Of a stretch of 64,000 nt of DNA, positions 8,472-20,049 are shown piece by piece. Origin of the DNA: Streptomyces iranensis (lineage in GTDB: Bacteria; Actinomycetota; Actinomycetes; Streptomycetales; Streptomycetaceae); the NCBI RefSeq assembly GCF_017874715.1, contig NZ_JAGGLR010000025.1, forward strand, positions 124,001 to 188,000, in the 5' to 3' direction. The number at the start of each line of letters is the position of its first letter. Within the stretch, counting starts at the first letter, position 1. The notes under the pieces are model-generated. The model was not told the DNA's origin, made no database searches, and saw only the letters and a program-made list of their open reading frames with translations. The position numbers were made by a program, and so were the translations under genes.

Positions 8472-8972
8472 TCAGACGTCTTCGTGCTGGACCGCGCGAC
8501 GGGCGTCGGCGCCCAGCACGCCCCAGCTGATCAGCTGTTCGGTCAGCACGGACGGCGACTGGTCATAGATGACGGCGAGGGTGCGCAGATCGTCCTGACG
8601 GATCGAGAGCACCTTGCCGTTGTAGTCACCACGCTGGCTCTGGATGGTCGCGGCGTACCGCTGTAGCGGGCCCGCCTTCTCGACCGGCACATGGGCCAGT
8701 CGCTCCAGGTCCAGTACCAGCTTCGGCGGCGGCTCGGCGGCCCCGGCCGGGCTTGTGCCCGGAAGCAACTCCTGCACCGGGACGCCGTAGAAGTCGGCCA
8801 GCTCGGCGAGACGCTGCACGGTCACGGCGCGGTCGCCGCGCTCGTACGATCCCACCACCACGGCCTTCCAGCGGCCCTGGGACTTCTCCTCGACACCGTG
8901 GAGGGAGAGGCCCTGCTGGGTGCGGATGGCGCGGAGCTTGGCCCCGAGCTGTTTGGCGTATTCGCTGGACAT
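8472..8972 (-). CDS. bldD: Developmental master repressor BldD
   Basis: This 166-residue regulator holds Streptomyces in vegetative growth and binds DNA as a c-di-GMP-assembled dimer. The N-terminal XRE-type helix-turn-helix spans about residues 7-70. The C-terminal c-di-GMP signature RxD-x8-RxxD is intact: R114-G-D116, eight residues, then R125-Q-D-D128. The ATG is preceded by GGGGAG. The gene points against the efp-nusB operon and away from the pyr operon. A near-consensus BldD-type site lies about 50-60 bp upstream of the start, consistent with known autoregulation in the genus. Confidence 0.96.
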   Translation of the reverse strand: MSSEYAKQLGAKLRAIRTQQGLSLHGVEEKSQGRWKAVVVGSYERGDRAVTVQRLAELADFYGVPVQELLPGTSPAGAAEPPPKLVLDLERLAHVPVEKAGPLQRYAATIQSQRGDYNGKVLSIRQDDLRTLAVIYDQSPSVLTEQLISWGVLGADARRAVQHEDV

Positions 8973-9019
8973 AAAGCTCCCCGGACGCTGTATCGACGTG
9001 CGGCTGTGCCGCGCGGCTG

Positions 9020-9034
9020 GTCACTCACTGTGAG
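9020..9034 (-). promoter_or_regulatory. Candidate BldD box upstream of bldD
   Basis: On the minus strand the site reads CTCACAGTGAGTGAC, matching the published BldD pattern (T.AC.C(A/T)G.GT.A) at nine of ten specified positions. It lies 48-62 bp upstream of the bldD start. BldD autorepression is established in S. coelicolor; this particular site is inferred. Confidence 0.55.
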
Positions 9035-9096
9035 GTTACGCAGCGTAATTTCCATTCGTCAAGCCGAACGGAGCGGAGGGGCTCCGGCCAGGGGCG

Positions 9097-9128
9097 TTGA
9101 CGGGGGCGGTCGGTACCCCTGCTAGTGT
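9097..9128 (+). promoter_or_regulatory. Probable promoter of the pyr operon
   Basis: TTGACG (9097-9102) and TAGTGT (9123-9128) resemble the vegetative sigma consensus of Streptomyces, though the 20-nt spacing is long. A start near 9135 would give a leader of about 60 nt that includes the whole PyrR hairpin. Confidence 0.5.
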
Positions 9129-9143
9129 GAATGGCGCAAATCC

Positions 9144-9186
9144 GACCGTCCTTTAAGGTCCGTCCCGTGAGGCGGAGAAGGAGGTC
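9144..9186 (+). promoter_or_regulatory. PyrR-binding hairpin enclosing the pyrR ribosome-binding site
   Basis: The outer stem pairs 9144-9147 with 9183-9186 and 9149-9153 with 9178-9182, leaving G9148 bulged. An inner stem 9159-9162/9173-9176 carries the loop UCCCGUGAGG. The segment CGUCCCGUGAGGCG (9161-9174) matches the PyrR binding-loop consensus ARUCCNGNGAGGYU at all but the end positions. The 3' strand of the outer stem is AAGGAGGUC, the Shine-Dalgarno sequence of pyrR at 9195. PyrR with UMP is therefore predicted to stabilise the hairpin and block translation rather than cause transcription attenuation. No terminator is visible in the leader. Confidence 0.75.
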
Positions 9187-9194
9187 CGTTTCGT

Positions 9195-9776
9195 ATGGAC
9201 GCACACACCTCGGACACCGCGCGCTCGGTGCTGGAAGCACCGGATATCGCGCGCGTTCTCACCCGCATCGCCCACGAGATCGTCGAGCGCGCCAAAGGCG
9301 CCGATGACGTGGTGCTGCTCGGCATTCCCACCCGTGGTGTCTTTCTCGCCCGGCGGCTGGCCGCCCGGCTCGAAGAGATCACCGGCAAGCCCGGCCGGAT
9401 CCCGGTGGGCTCGCTCGACATCACGATGTACCGCGACGACCTGAGGCTGCGCCCGGCCCGCGCACTCGCCCGCACCGAGATCCCCGACGACGGCATCGAC
9501 GGCCGCCTCGTGGTCCTCGTGGACGATGTGCTCTTCTCCGGCCGCACCATCCGCGCCGCCCTCGACGCCCTCGGCGACATCGGGCGGCCGCGCGCGGTCC
9601 AGCTCGCGGTCCTCGTCGACCGCGGCCACCGGGAACTGCCGATCCGCGCCGACTACGTCGGCAAGAACCTCCCCACGTCGCTGCGGGAGACGGTCAAGGT
9701 CCAGCTCACCGAGGAGGACGGCCGCGACAGCGTGCTCCTCGGGCTGCGCGAGACCACCCCAGCGGACGGGAAGTAG
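9195..9776 (+). CDS. pyrR: PyrR, pyrimidine operon regulator
   Basis: This 193-residue bifunctional RNA-binding attenuation protein and uracil phosphoribosyltransferase-like enzyme has the PRPP-binding loop VVLVDDVLFSGRTIRAAL (about residues 105-122), as well as GIPTRGVFLARRLA near the N-terminus. ATG 9195 follows AAGGAGG by 10 nt. It opens the pyrimidine operon and probably controls it, including itself, through the leader hairpin just upstream. A 139-bp gap separates it from pyrB. Confidence 0.95.
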   Translation: MDAHTSDTARSVLEAPDIARVLTRIAHEIVERAKGADDVVLLGIPTRGVFLARRLAARLEEITGKPGRIPVGSLDITMYRDDLRLRPARALARTEIPDDGIDGRLVVLVDDVLFSGRTIRAALDALGDIGRPRAVQLAVLVDRGHRELPIRADYVGKNLPTSLRETVKVQLTEEDGRDSVLLGLRETTPADGK

Positions 9777-9915
9777 CGCCTCTCACCGACGGCGAGTGCC
9801 GCCCCGGCGACCCCGGGGGAACCCGCCCGACGGACCACCGGTTCCGCCAGGACACCGGTCCCCGCGCCTGCCCGCCCGCACGCCCGCACACCTCCTTCAC
9901 CCACGGAGCAACCGG

Positions 9916-10896
9916 ATGAAGCGCCACCTCATCTCGGCCGCCGATCTCTCGCGCGACGACGCCGTCCTGATCCTCGACACCGCCGAGGAACTGGCCCGGC
10001 TCGCCGACCGGCCGATCAAGAAACTGCCGACCCTGCGCGGCCGTACCGTCGTCAACCTGTTCTTCGAGGACTCCACCCGCACCCGCATCTCCTTCGAGGC
10101 GGCCGCCAAGCGGCTGTCCGCCGACGTGATCAACTTTTCCGCCAAGGGATCCTCGGTCTCCAAGGGCGAGTCCCTGAAGGACACCGCGCTCACCCTGGAG
10201 GCGATGGGCGCCGACGCCGTGGTGATCCGCCACCACGCCTCCGGCGCCCCGCACCGGCTGGCCACCTCCGGCTGGATCAACGGCGCCGTGGTGAACGCGG
10301 GCGACGGCACCCATGAGCACCCCACGCAGGCGCTGCTCGACGCCTTCACCATGCGCCGCCGGCTGGCCTCCGGGGCGTCCGGGGTGGGCCAGGATCTGTC
10401 CGGGCGCCGGATCACCATCGTCGGCGACGTCCTGCACAGCCGGGTGGCCCGCTCCAACGTCCATCTGCTGTCCACCCTGGGCGCCGAGGTCACCCTGGTC
10501 GCCCCGCCGACGCTGGTCCCCTTCGGCGTGGAGAGCTGGCCCTGCGAGGTCTCCTACGACCTGGACGCGGTGGTCGGCAAGACCGACGCCGTGATGATGC
10601 TGCGCGTCCAGCGCGAGCGCATGAACGCCGCGTTCTTCCCCACCGAGCGCGAGTACGCCCGCCGCTACGGCCTGGACGGCGACCGGATGGCGCGGATGCC
10701 GGAGCACGCCATCGTGATGCACCCCGGCCCCATGAACCGCGGCATGGAGATCACCGCGGATGTCGCGGACTCCGACCGCTGCACCGCCGTCGAGCAGGTC
10801 GCCAACGGCGTCTCGATCCGCATGGCCGTCCTGTATCTGCTGCTCGGCGGGAACGAGTCCGCCGTCGCCGCCGCCCGCACCGAGGAGAGCAAGTGA
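9916..10896 (+). CDS. pyrB: Aspartate carbamoyltransferase catalytic chain
   Basis: This 326-residue enzyme makes carbamoyl-aspartate from carbamoyl phosphate and aspartate. The ATG at 9916 (MKRHLISAADLS) follows a GGAG at 9905-9908. The carbamoyl-phosphate motif FFEDSTRTR (about residues 50-58), HPTQALLD and the late HPGPMNRG motif are present. No pyrI regulatory chain is found nearby, as expected for this class. It overlaps pyrC by 4 nt (GTGA). Confidence 0.96.
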   Translation: MKRHLISAADLSRDDAVLILDTAEELARLADRPIKKLPTLRGRTVVNLFFEDSTRTRISFEAAAKRLSADVINFSAKGSSVSKGESLKDTALTLEAMGADAVVIRHHASGAPHRLATSGWINGAVVNAGDGTHEHPTQALLDAFTMRRRLASGASGVGQDLSGRRITIVGDVLHSRVARSNVHLLSTLGAEVTLVAPPTLVPFGVESWPCEVSYDLDAVVGKTDAVMMLRVQRERMNAAFFPTEREYARRYGLDGDRMARMPEHAIVMHPGPMNRGMEITADVADSDRCTAVEQVANGVSIRMAVLYLLLGGNESAVAAARTEESK

Positions 10897-12194
10897 CCAT
10901 GAGCGACACCCACAAGACGCTGCTGCGCGGGGCGAAGCTGCTCGGTGGTGAGCCGCGCGACGTGCTGATCGAGGGCGAGCGCATCGCCGCGGTCGGCACT
11001 GGCCTTGACGCGGACGGCGCCACCGTGATCGACGCCACCGGACAGATCCTGCTGCCGGGTCTGGTCGACCTCCACACCCATCTGCGCGAGCCCGGCCGAG
11101 AGGACTCCGAGACGGTCCTCACCGGCACCCGGGCCGCCGCCATCGGCGGTTTCACCGCGGTCCACGCCATGGCCAACACCTTCCCCGTGGCCGACACCGC
11201 GGGCGTCGTCGAGCAGGTGTGGCGGCTGGGCAGGGAGTCCGGCTACTGCGACGTCCAGCCCATCGGGGCGGTGACCGTGGGCCTGGAGGGCAAGAAGCTC
11301 GCCGAGCTGGGCGCGATGCACGACTCCGCCGCCGGGGTGCGGGTCTTCTCCGACGACGGCAAGTGCGTGGACGACGCGGTGATCATGCGCCGCGCGCTGG
11401 AGTATGTGAAGGCGTTCGACGGCGTCATCGCCCAGCACGCCCAGGAGCCCCGCCTCACCGAGGGCGCCCAGATGAACGAGGGCGTCGTCTCCGCCGAGCT
11501 GGGCCTGGGCGGCTGGCCGGCCGTCGCCGAGGAGTCGATCATCGCCCGCGATGTGCTGCTCGCCGCCCACGTCGGCTCCCGGGTGCACATCTGCCATCTG
11601 TCCACCGCGGGCTCGGTCGAGATCGTCCGCTGGGCCAAGTCCAAGGGCTGGAACGTCACCGCCGAGGTCACCCCGCACCACCTGCTCCTGACCGACGAGC
11701 TCGTACGCTCCTACGACCCCGTCTTCAAGGTGAACCCGCCGCTGCGCACCGAGGCCGATGTGATGGCGCTGCGCGAGGCGCTCGCCGACGGCACCATCGA
11801 CTGTGTGGCCACCGACCACGCCCCGCATCCGCACGAGGACAAGGACTGCGAGTGGGGTGCGGCGGCCATGGGCATGGTGGGTCTGGAGACGGCGCTGTCC
11901 GTGGTCCAGCACACCATGGTGGACACCGGGCTGCTGGACTGGACGGGCGTCGCCGACCGGATGTCGGCGCGGCCCTCGGCCATCGGCCGCCTGACCGGCC
12001 ACGGCCGTCCCGTCGCCGCCGGGGAGCCCGCCAACCTCACCCTGCTCGACTCGGCTTACCGTGGTGTGGTGAACCCCGCGGGCTTCGCCTCCCGCAGCCG
12101 CAACACCCCCTACGAGGGCCGCGAACTGCCGGGCCGCGTGACGCACACCTTCCTGCGGGGCCGGGCGACGGTTGTGGACGGGAAGCTGGCGTGA
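10893..12194 (+). CDS. pyrC: Dihydroorotase
   Basis: This type I dihydroorotase of the amidohydrolase superfamily closes carbamoyl-aspartate to dihydroorotate. It has 433 residues from the overlapping GTG at 10893; an in-frame ATG at 10899 is an alternative. The metal motif DLHTHLREPG (about residues 57-66) and the late CVATDHAPHPHEDK motif are present. The stop overlaps the GTG of the next, membrane-protein gene by 4 nt. Confidence 0.96.
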   Translation: MTMSDTHKTLLRGAKLLGGEPRDVLIEGERIAAVGTGLDADGATVIDATGQILLPGLVDLHTHLREPGREDSETVLTGTRAAAIGGFTAVHAMANTFPVADTAGVVEQVWRLGRESGYCDVQPIGAVTVGLEGKKLAELGAMHDSAAGVRVFSDDGKCVDDAVIMRRALEYVKAFDGVIAQHAQEPRLTEGAQMNEGVVSAELGLGGWPAVAEESIIARDVLLAAHVGSRVHICHLSTAGSVEIVRWAKSKGWNVTAEVTPHHLLLTDELVRSYDPVFKVNPPLRTEADVMALREALADGTIDCVATDHAPHPHEDKDCEWGAAAMGMVGLETALSVVQHTMVDTGLLDWTGVADRMSARPSAIGRLTGHGRPVAAGEPANLTLLDSAYRGVVNPAGFASRSRNTPYEGRELPGRVTHTFLRGRATVVDGKLA

Positions 12195-12871
12195 CGACTC
12201 CGAGTCATCCGGTGGCGGGCCTCGCGGGATTCGCGGGCCTCGCGGCCGAGCAGAAATCGCAGGACGTGACGGACTGGGCCGCCCGCCTCGGCTGGGTCGT
12301 CGGGCTGCTGCTGGTCATCGCGCTGGTCTACTGGCTGATGCGCGAGGGCTGGAAGTGGCGCGGCACCCTCCAGGGCGACCTCCCCGAGCTGCCCCAGGCC
12401 CCGGCCGAGCCCGGCGAGCCTGCGCTCGCCCACCCGTCGCCCACCGCCCACCCGTCGCCCACCGCCACCCTCAACGGAAAGCCCCTTGCACTCAGCGGCC
12501 GCTACCACGGCTCCACCACCGCCGGGCAGTGGCTGGACCGGATCGTCGCCCATGGCCTCGGCACCCGCAGCCGGGCCGAGCTCACCCTCACCGACCAGGG
12601 CGTGAGCGTCGTACGGCCGGGCGCGCAGGACTTCTTCATCCCCGCCGCCGAGCTGCGCGGCGCCCGGCTGGACAAGGGCATCGCGGGCAAGGTCCTCGCC
12701 GAGGGCGGGCTGCTGGTGATCACCTGGAGCCACGGTGACCGGCTGATCGACTCCGGCTTCCGCTCCGACCACGCGGCCGAGCACACCGCGTGGGTGGACG
12801 CCCTCACCGAACTCTCCGGCGGCCCCAGCGAAGCGGCCGCCACCTCGCACGACACGGAAGGTTCACGATGA
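12191..12871 (+). CDS. PH-like domain membrane protein of the pyr operon
   Basis: The protein has 226 residues: a short N-terminus, one transmembrane helix (about residues 33-53, LGWVVGLLLVIALVYWLM), a Pro/Ala linker with two HPSPTA repeats encoded by an 18-bp tandem duplication, and a C-terminal beta-rich domain (about 100-205) of the PH-like type seen in actinobacterial membrane proteins. It is coupled on both sides, by GTGA with pyrC and ATGA with carA, so its amount is tied to the pyrimidine enzymes. No catalytic motif is visible. Function is unknown; it could tether or sense the pathway at the membrane, but that is inference. Confidence 0.85.
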   Translation: MTTPSHPVAGLAGFAGLAAEQKSQDVTDWAARLGWVVGLLLVIALVYWLMREGWKWRGTLQGDLPELPQAPAEPGEPALAHPSPTAHPSPTATLNGKPLALSGRYHGSTTAGQWLDRIVAHGLGTRSRAELTLTDQGVSVVRPGAQDFFIPAAELRGARLDKGIAGKVLAEGGLLVITWSHGDRLIDSGFRSDHAAEHTAWVDALTELSGGPSEAAATSHDTEGSR

Positions 12872-13999
12872 CCACCTCCAACAGGGGGGCCACGAGCCCC
12901 GCAGTCCTCGTCCTGGAGGACGGCCGCACCTTCCGCGGCCGGGCCTACGGGGCCGTGGGGGAGACCTTCGGCGAGGCCGTGTTCTCCACCGGGATGACCG
13001 GCTACCAGGAGACCCTGACCGACCCCTCCTACCACCGCCAGGTCGTCGTGATGACCGCCCCCCACATCGGGAACACCGGCGTCAACGACGAGGACCCGGA
13101 GTCGAAGCGGATCTGGGTCTCCGGCTACGTCGTGCGCGACCCGGCCCGTACGCCCTCCAACTGGCGCTCCCGCCGCTCGCTCGACGAGGAGCTCGGCGCC
13201 CAGGGCGTCGTCGGCATCAGCGGGATCGACACCCGTGCCCTCACCCGCCATCTGCGCGAGCGCGGCGCCATGCGCGTGGGCATCTTCTCCGGCGGGGCAC
13301 TCGCCGACGAGGCCGCGCTGCTGGCGAAGGTGCGGGAAGCCCCCCAGATGAAGGGCGCCGACCTCAGCGGCGAGGTGGCCACCGAGGAGGCCTACGTCGT
13401 CCCGGCCATCGGCACCAAGAAGTTCACCGTCGCCGCCATCGACCTGGGCATCAAGGGCATGACCCCGCAGCGGATGGCCGAGCGCGGCATCGAGGTGCAC
13501 GTGCTGCCCGCGACCGCCACCGCCGAGGACGTCTACGCGGTGAACCCGGACGGGGTCTTCTTCTCCAACGGCCCCGGCGACCCGGCCACCGCCGAGCACC
13601 CCGTATCCCTGATGCGGGCCGTCCTCGAGCGCGCCACGCCGCTGTTCGGCATCTGCTTCGGCAACCAGATCCTCGGCCGCGCGCTCGGCTTCGGCACCTT
13701 CAAGCTGAAGTACGGCCACCGCGGGATCAACCAGCCGGTGCAGGACCGCACCACCGGGAAGGTGGAGGTCACCGCCCACAACCACGGCTTCGCCGTGGAC
13801 GCCCCGCTCGACGCGCCGTCCGACACCCCCTTCGGCCGCGCCGAGGTCTCCCATGTCTGCCTCAACGACAACGTGGTCGAGGGGCTGCGGCTGCTCGACC
13901 GCCCCGCGTTCAGCGTCCAGTACCACCCCGAAGCCGCCGCCGGTCCGCATGACGCCGCGTACCTTTTCGACCGCTTCGTGTCCCTGATGGAGGGCCAGC

Positions 14000-14007
<8 letters not shown>
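12868..14007 (+). CDS. carA: Carbamoyl phosphate synthase small subunit
   Basis: The 379-residue glutamine amidotransferase subunit delivers ammonia to CarB. The ATG at 12868 overlaps the previous stop. The N-terminal CPSase domain (VLEDGRTFRGRAYG) is followed by a class I amidotransferase domain with nucleophile Cys in LFGICFGNQ and the YHPEAAAGP His-Glu motif. It is also known as pyrAA in Streptomyces. It overlaps carB by 8 nt. Confidence 0.96.
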
Positions 14008-17311
<3,304 letters not shown>

Positions 17312-17316
17312 GGCGA

Positions 17317-17348
17317 GGGAGGGGGACACCGGCCGGTGTCCCCCTCCC
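17317..17348 (+). terminator. 32-bp perfect palindrome between carB and pyrD
   Basis: Positions 17317-17332 and 17333-17348 are exact reverse complements with the axis at the centre, so the RNA would form a long stem with a minimal loop. It begins 6 nt after the carB stop and 43 nt before the pyrD ATG. It may terminate the pyrR-carB transcript, or act as a processing or partial-termination site before pyrD. Confidence 0.75.
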
Positions 17349-17391
17349 CGCTTCGCGAGCCTCCCTTCCCGCCGTGCGCAGAAAGCCCCTC

Positions 17392-18507
17392 ATGTACTCG
17401 CTGCTCTTCAACCTGCTCTTCCGGCGCATGGACCCGGAGAAGGCCCACCACCTGGCCTTCGGCTGGATCCGGCTGGCCGCCCGCGTCCCCGTCCTGCGGA
17501 CCTTCGCCGCCGCTGTCCTCGCCCCCCGCCACAAGGCGCTGCGCACCGAGGCGCTGGGCCTGCGGATGCACGGGCCCTTCGGGCTCGCCGCCGGATTCGA
17601 CAAGAACGCCGCCGGGATCGACGGCATGGCCATGCTGGGCTTCGACCATGTCGAGATCGGCACGGTCACCGCCCAGCCGCAGCCCGGCAACCCCAAGCGG
17701 CGGCTCTTCCGGCTGGTCGCCGACCGCGCCCTGATCAACCGGATGGGCTTCAACAACGAGGGCTCGGCGGCGGTCGCGGCCCGCCTCGCGGCCCGGCGCC
17801 CGGCCTTCCGCACGACGGTCGGCGTCAACATCGGCAAGACGAAGGTCGTCCCGGAGGCGGAGGCCGTCGCCGACTATGTGACGTCCACCGAGCGGCTCGC
17901 CGCCCACGCCGACTACCTCGTCGTCAACGTCTCCTCGCCCAACACCCCCGGACTGCGGAATCTCCAGGCCGTGGACCATCTGCGGCCGCTGCTGACCGCG
18001 GTCCGAGAGGCCGCGGACCGTACGGTCACCCGTCGCAAGGTGCCACTTCTGGTCAAAATCGCGCCGGATCTCGCCGACGAGGACGTGGACGCGGTCGCCG
18101 ATCTGGCGGTCGAGCTCGGCCTGGACGGCATCATCGCGACGAACACCACCATCGCGCGCGACGGCCTCGGCCTCACCTCCCCCGCCCGGCTCACCGCCGA
18201 GACCGGCGGCCTGTCCGGCGCGCCCCTCAAGGCGCGCTCCCTGGAGGTGCTGCGCCGTCTGTACGCCCGGGTGGGGGACCGGCTGACCCTGGTCGGGGTC
18301 GGCGGGGTCGAGACCGCGGACGACGTCTGGGAGCGCATCCTCGCGGGGGCGACCCTGGTACAGGGCTACAGCGCGTTCATCTACCGCGGGCCGTTCTGGA
18401 CCCGCGAGATCCACCACGGCCTGGCGGCCCGCCTGGCCGCGAGCCCGTACGCCACCCTCGCCGAGGCCGTCGGCGCGGCCGTCCCGCCCAGCCCCTCCGG
18501 CGATTGA
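17392..18507 (+). CDS. pyrD: Dihydroorotate dehydrogenase (quinone, class 2)
   Basis: This 371-residue FMN enzyme oxidises dihydroorotate using membrane quinone. Class 2 features are the N-terminal amphipathic helix region (MYSLLFNLLFRRMDPEKAHH), GLAAGFDKNA, the NRMGFNNEG motif and the catalytic serine region NVSSPNTPGLR. ATG 17392 gives the usual N-terminus; GTG 17374 is an in-frame alternative. It lies after the palindrome that ends carB and just before pyrF. Confidence 0.94.
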   Translation: MYSLLFNLLFRRMDPEKAHHLAFGWIRLAARVPVLRTFAAAVLAPRHKALRTEALGLRMHGPFGLAAGFDKNAAGIDGMAMLGFDHVEIGTVTAQPQPGNPKRRLFRLVADRALINRMGFNNEGSAAVAARLAARRPAFRTTVGVNIGKTKVVPEAEAVADYVTSTERLAAHADYLVVNVSSPNTPGLRNLQAVDHLRPLLTAVREAADRTVTRRKVPLLVKIAPDLADEDVDAVADLAVELGLDGIIATNTTIARDGLGLTSPARLTAETGGLSGAPLKARSLEVLRRLYARVGDRLTLVGVGGVETADDVWERILAGATLVQGYSAFIYRGPFWTREIHHGLAARLAASPYATLAEAVGAAVPPSPSGD

Positions 18508-18575
18508 GGAGCGGGGCCCGGGGCGGAGCCCCGGCGGGGGAGTGGGGGCGGGAGCCCCCACGGTTGGGCAATCGG
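18503..18575 (+). repeat. GC-rich dispersed repeat and hairpins between pyrD and pyrF
   Basis: The block TTGAGGAGCGGGG..GGGGCGGAGCCCC right at the pyrD stop is matched at 55351-55382, so it is a dispersed repeat in this genome. The inner GGGGCGGAGCCCC and the following GGGGGCGGGAGCCCCC form small hairpins that may slow or terminate transcription. Confidence 0.6.
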
Positions 18576-18610
18576 CAGGACACCCCGTACGCATTCCGAA
18601 GGAGAGACCG

Positions 18611-19474
18611 ATGACGACACCCGCACCCGCCCCCTTCGGCACCCGGCTGCGGGCCGCCATGGACGCCCGCGGCCCGCTCTGCGTCGGCATCGACCCGCAC
18701 CCCTCCCTGCTCGCCGACTGGGGCCTGGGGGACGATGTGGCCGGTCTGGAGCGGTTCACCCGGACCGTCGTGGACGCCCTCGCCGGGCGGGTCGCCGTCC
18801 TCAAGCCGCAGTCGGCCTTCTTCGAGCGGTTCGGCTCCCGCGGCATCGCGGTGCTGGAGCGGGCCGTGGCCGACGCCCGCGCCGCCGGGGCGCTGGTGCT
18901 GATGGACGCCAAGCGCGGCGACATCGGCTCGACCATGGCCGCGTACGCCTCCGCCTATCTGGATCCGGCCGGTCCGCTCTTCTCGGACGCGGTCACCGTC
19001 AGCCCCTACCTCGGCTTCGGCTCGCTGCGCCCGGCGCTGGACGCGGCGCGGGCGGCGGGGGCGGGCGTCTTCGCGCTGGCGCTGACGTCCAACCCGGAGG
19101 GCGCCGAGGTGCAGCATGCGGTACGGCCCGACGGGACGACCGTGGCGGCCTCCGTGCTGACCGCGCTCAAGGCCGAGAACGCCGCCGAGGCCGCCGAGGG
19201 CCGCCTCGGCTCGTACGGGGCCGTCGTCGGGGCCACGCTCGGCGGCACCGCGCACCGGCTGGGCGCCGATCTGGCGATCGACGGGCCGCTGCTGGCCCCC
19301 GGCATCGGGGCCCAGGGGGCGACCCCCGCCGATCTTCCGGCGGTCTTCGGCGCGGCGGTGCGAAATGTCGTGCCGAGCGTCAGCCGGGGGGTGCTCCGGC
19401 ACGGTCCGGACGCCGCGTCGCTGGTCGCGGCGGCCTCCCGAATGGCTGATGAAGTGCGGGCCGTGGCCGAATAA
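18611..19474 (+). CDS. pyrF: Orotidine 5'-phosphate decarboxylase
   Basis: This 287-residue enzyme converts OMP to UMP, the last step of the pathway. The length and the DAKRGDIGSTM motif (lysine-aspartate catalytic array) place it in the longer type 2 group seen in actinobacteria. ATG 18611 follows GGAGAG with good spacing. It is separated from sIHF by a 200-bp promoter region. Confidence 0.95.
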   Translation: MTTPAPAPFGTRLRAAMDARGPLCVGIDPHPSLLADWGLGDDVAGLERFTRTVVDALAGRVAVLKPQSAFFERFGSRGIAVLERAVADARAAGALVLMDAKRGDIGSTMAAYASAYLDPAGPLFSDAVTVSPYLGFGSLRPALDAARAAGAGVFALALTSNPEGAEVQHAVRPDGTTVAASVLTALKAENAAEAAEGRLGSYGAVVGATLGGTAHRLGADLAIDGPLLAPGIGAQGATPADLPAVFGAAVRNVVPSVSRGVLRHGPDAASLVAAASRMADEVRAVAE

Positions 19475-19540
19475 CCCGGCTACTTTGTCCGTAAATGTCC
19501 GAGTCGAGCGAGTCTGACCAGGACTTTTCGTCTGTTCTCG

Positions 19541-19569
19541 CTGACTGGAGCGGGATCGGCCGCTAGTCT
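19541..19569 (+). promoter_or_regulatory. Promoter of sIHF
   Basis: CTGACT (19541-19546), a 17-nt spacer and TAGTCT (19564-19569) match a vegetative Streptomyces promoter. The start would be near 19576, giving a leader of about 100 nt before the sIHF GTG. Confidence 0.6.
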
Positions 19570-19677
19570 CCGACGAGAGCGAACGCGCGCTGCGTTGCGC
19601 GTTGCTCCCCAGGTGAGGGCCGACTAGGTTCCTCACCGGTCCATATCCGACAGTTCGACATCCGAGGTGACGTAGGC

Positions 19678-20001
19678 GTGGCTCTTCCGCCCCTTACCCC
19701 TGAACAGCGCGCAGCCGCGCTAGAAAAGGCCGCCGCGGCTCGCCGGGAGCGCGCCGAGGTCAAGAATCGACTCAAGCACTCCGGCGCCTCCCTGCACGAG
19801 GTCATCAAGCAGGGCCAGGAGAACGATGTCATCGGCAAGATGAAGGTGTCCGCTCTCCTCGAGTCCCTGCCCGGCGTCGGCAAGGTCCGCGCCAAGCAGA
19901 TCATGGAGCGGCTCGGCATCTCCGAGAGCCGTCGTGTGCGGGGTCTGGGCTCCAACCAGATCGCGTCGCTCGAGCGTGAGTTCGGCGGCGCCGCCGGCTG
20001 A
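19678..20001 (+). CDS. Integration host factor sIHF
   Basis: This 107-residue basic nucleoid-associated protein of the actinobacterial IHF (mIHF/sIHF) type is unrelated to enteric IHF subunits. The N-terminal helix is rich in Ala, Arg and Lys and is followed by a helix-turn-helix/HhH-like core with LPGVGKVRAKQIMERLGI (about residues 63-80). It starts at GTG 19678 with GAGGTGA upstream. It is probably the first gene of the sIHF-gmk-rpoZ group. Confidence 0.95.
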   Translation: MALPPLTPEQRAAALEKAAAARRERAEVKNRLKHSGASLHEVIKQGQENDVIGKMKVSALLESLPGVGKVRAKQIMERLGISESRRVRGLGSNQIASLEREFGGAAG

Positions 20002-20049
20002 CCCGGCCCGGCGTTTCCAGGCACTCCCGGGAACCTGGATAATCGCTCC

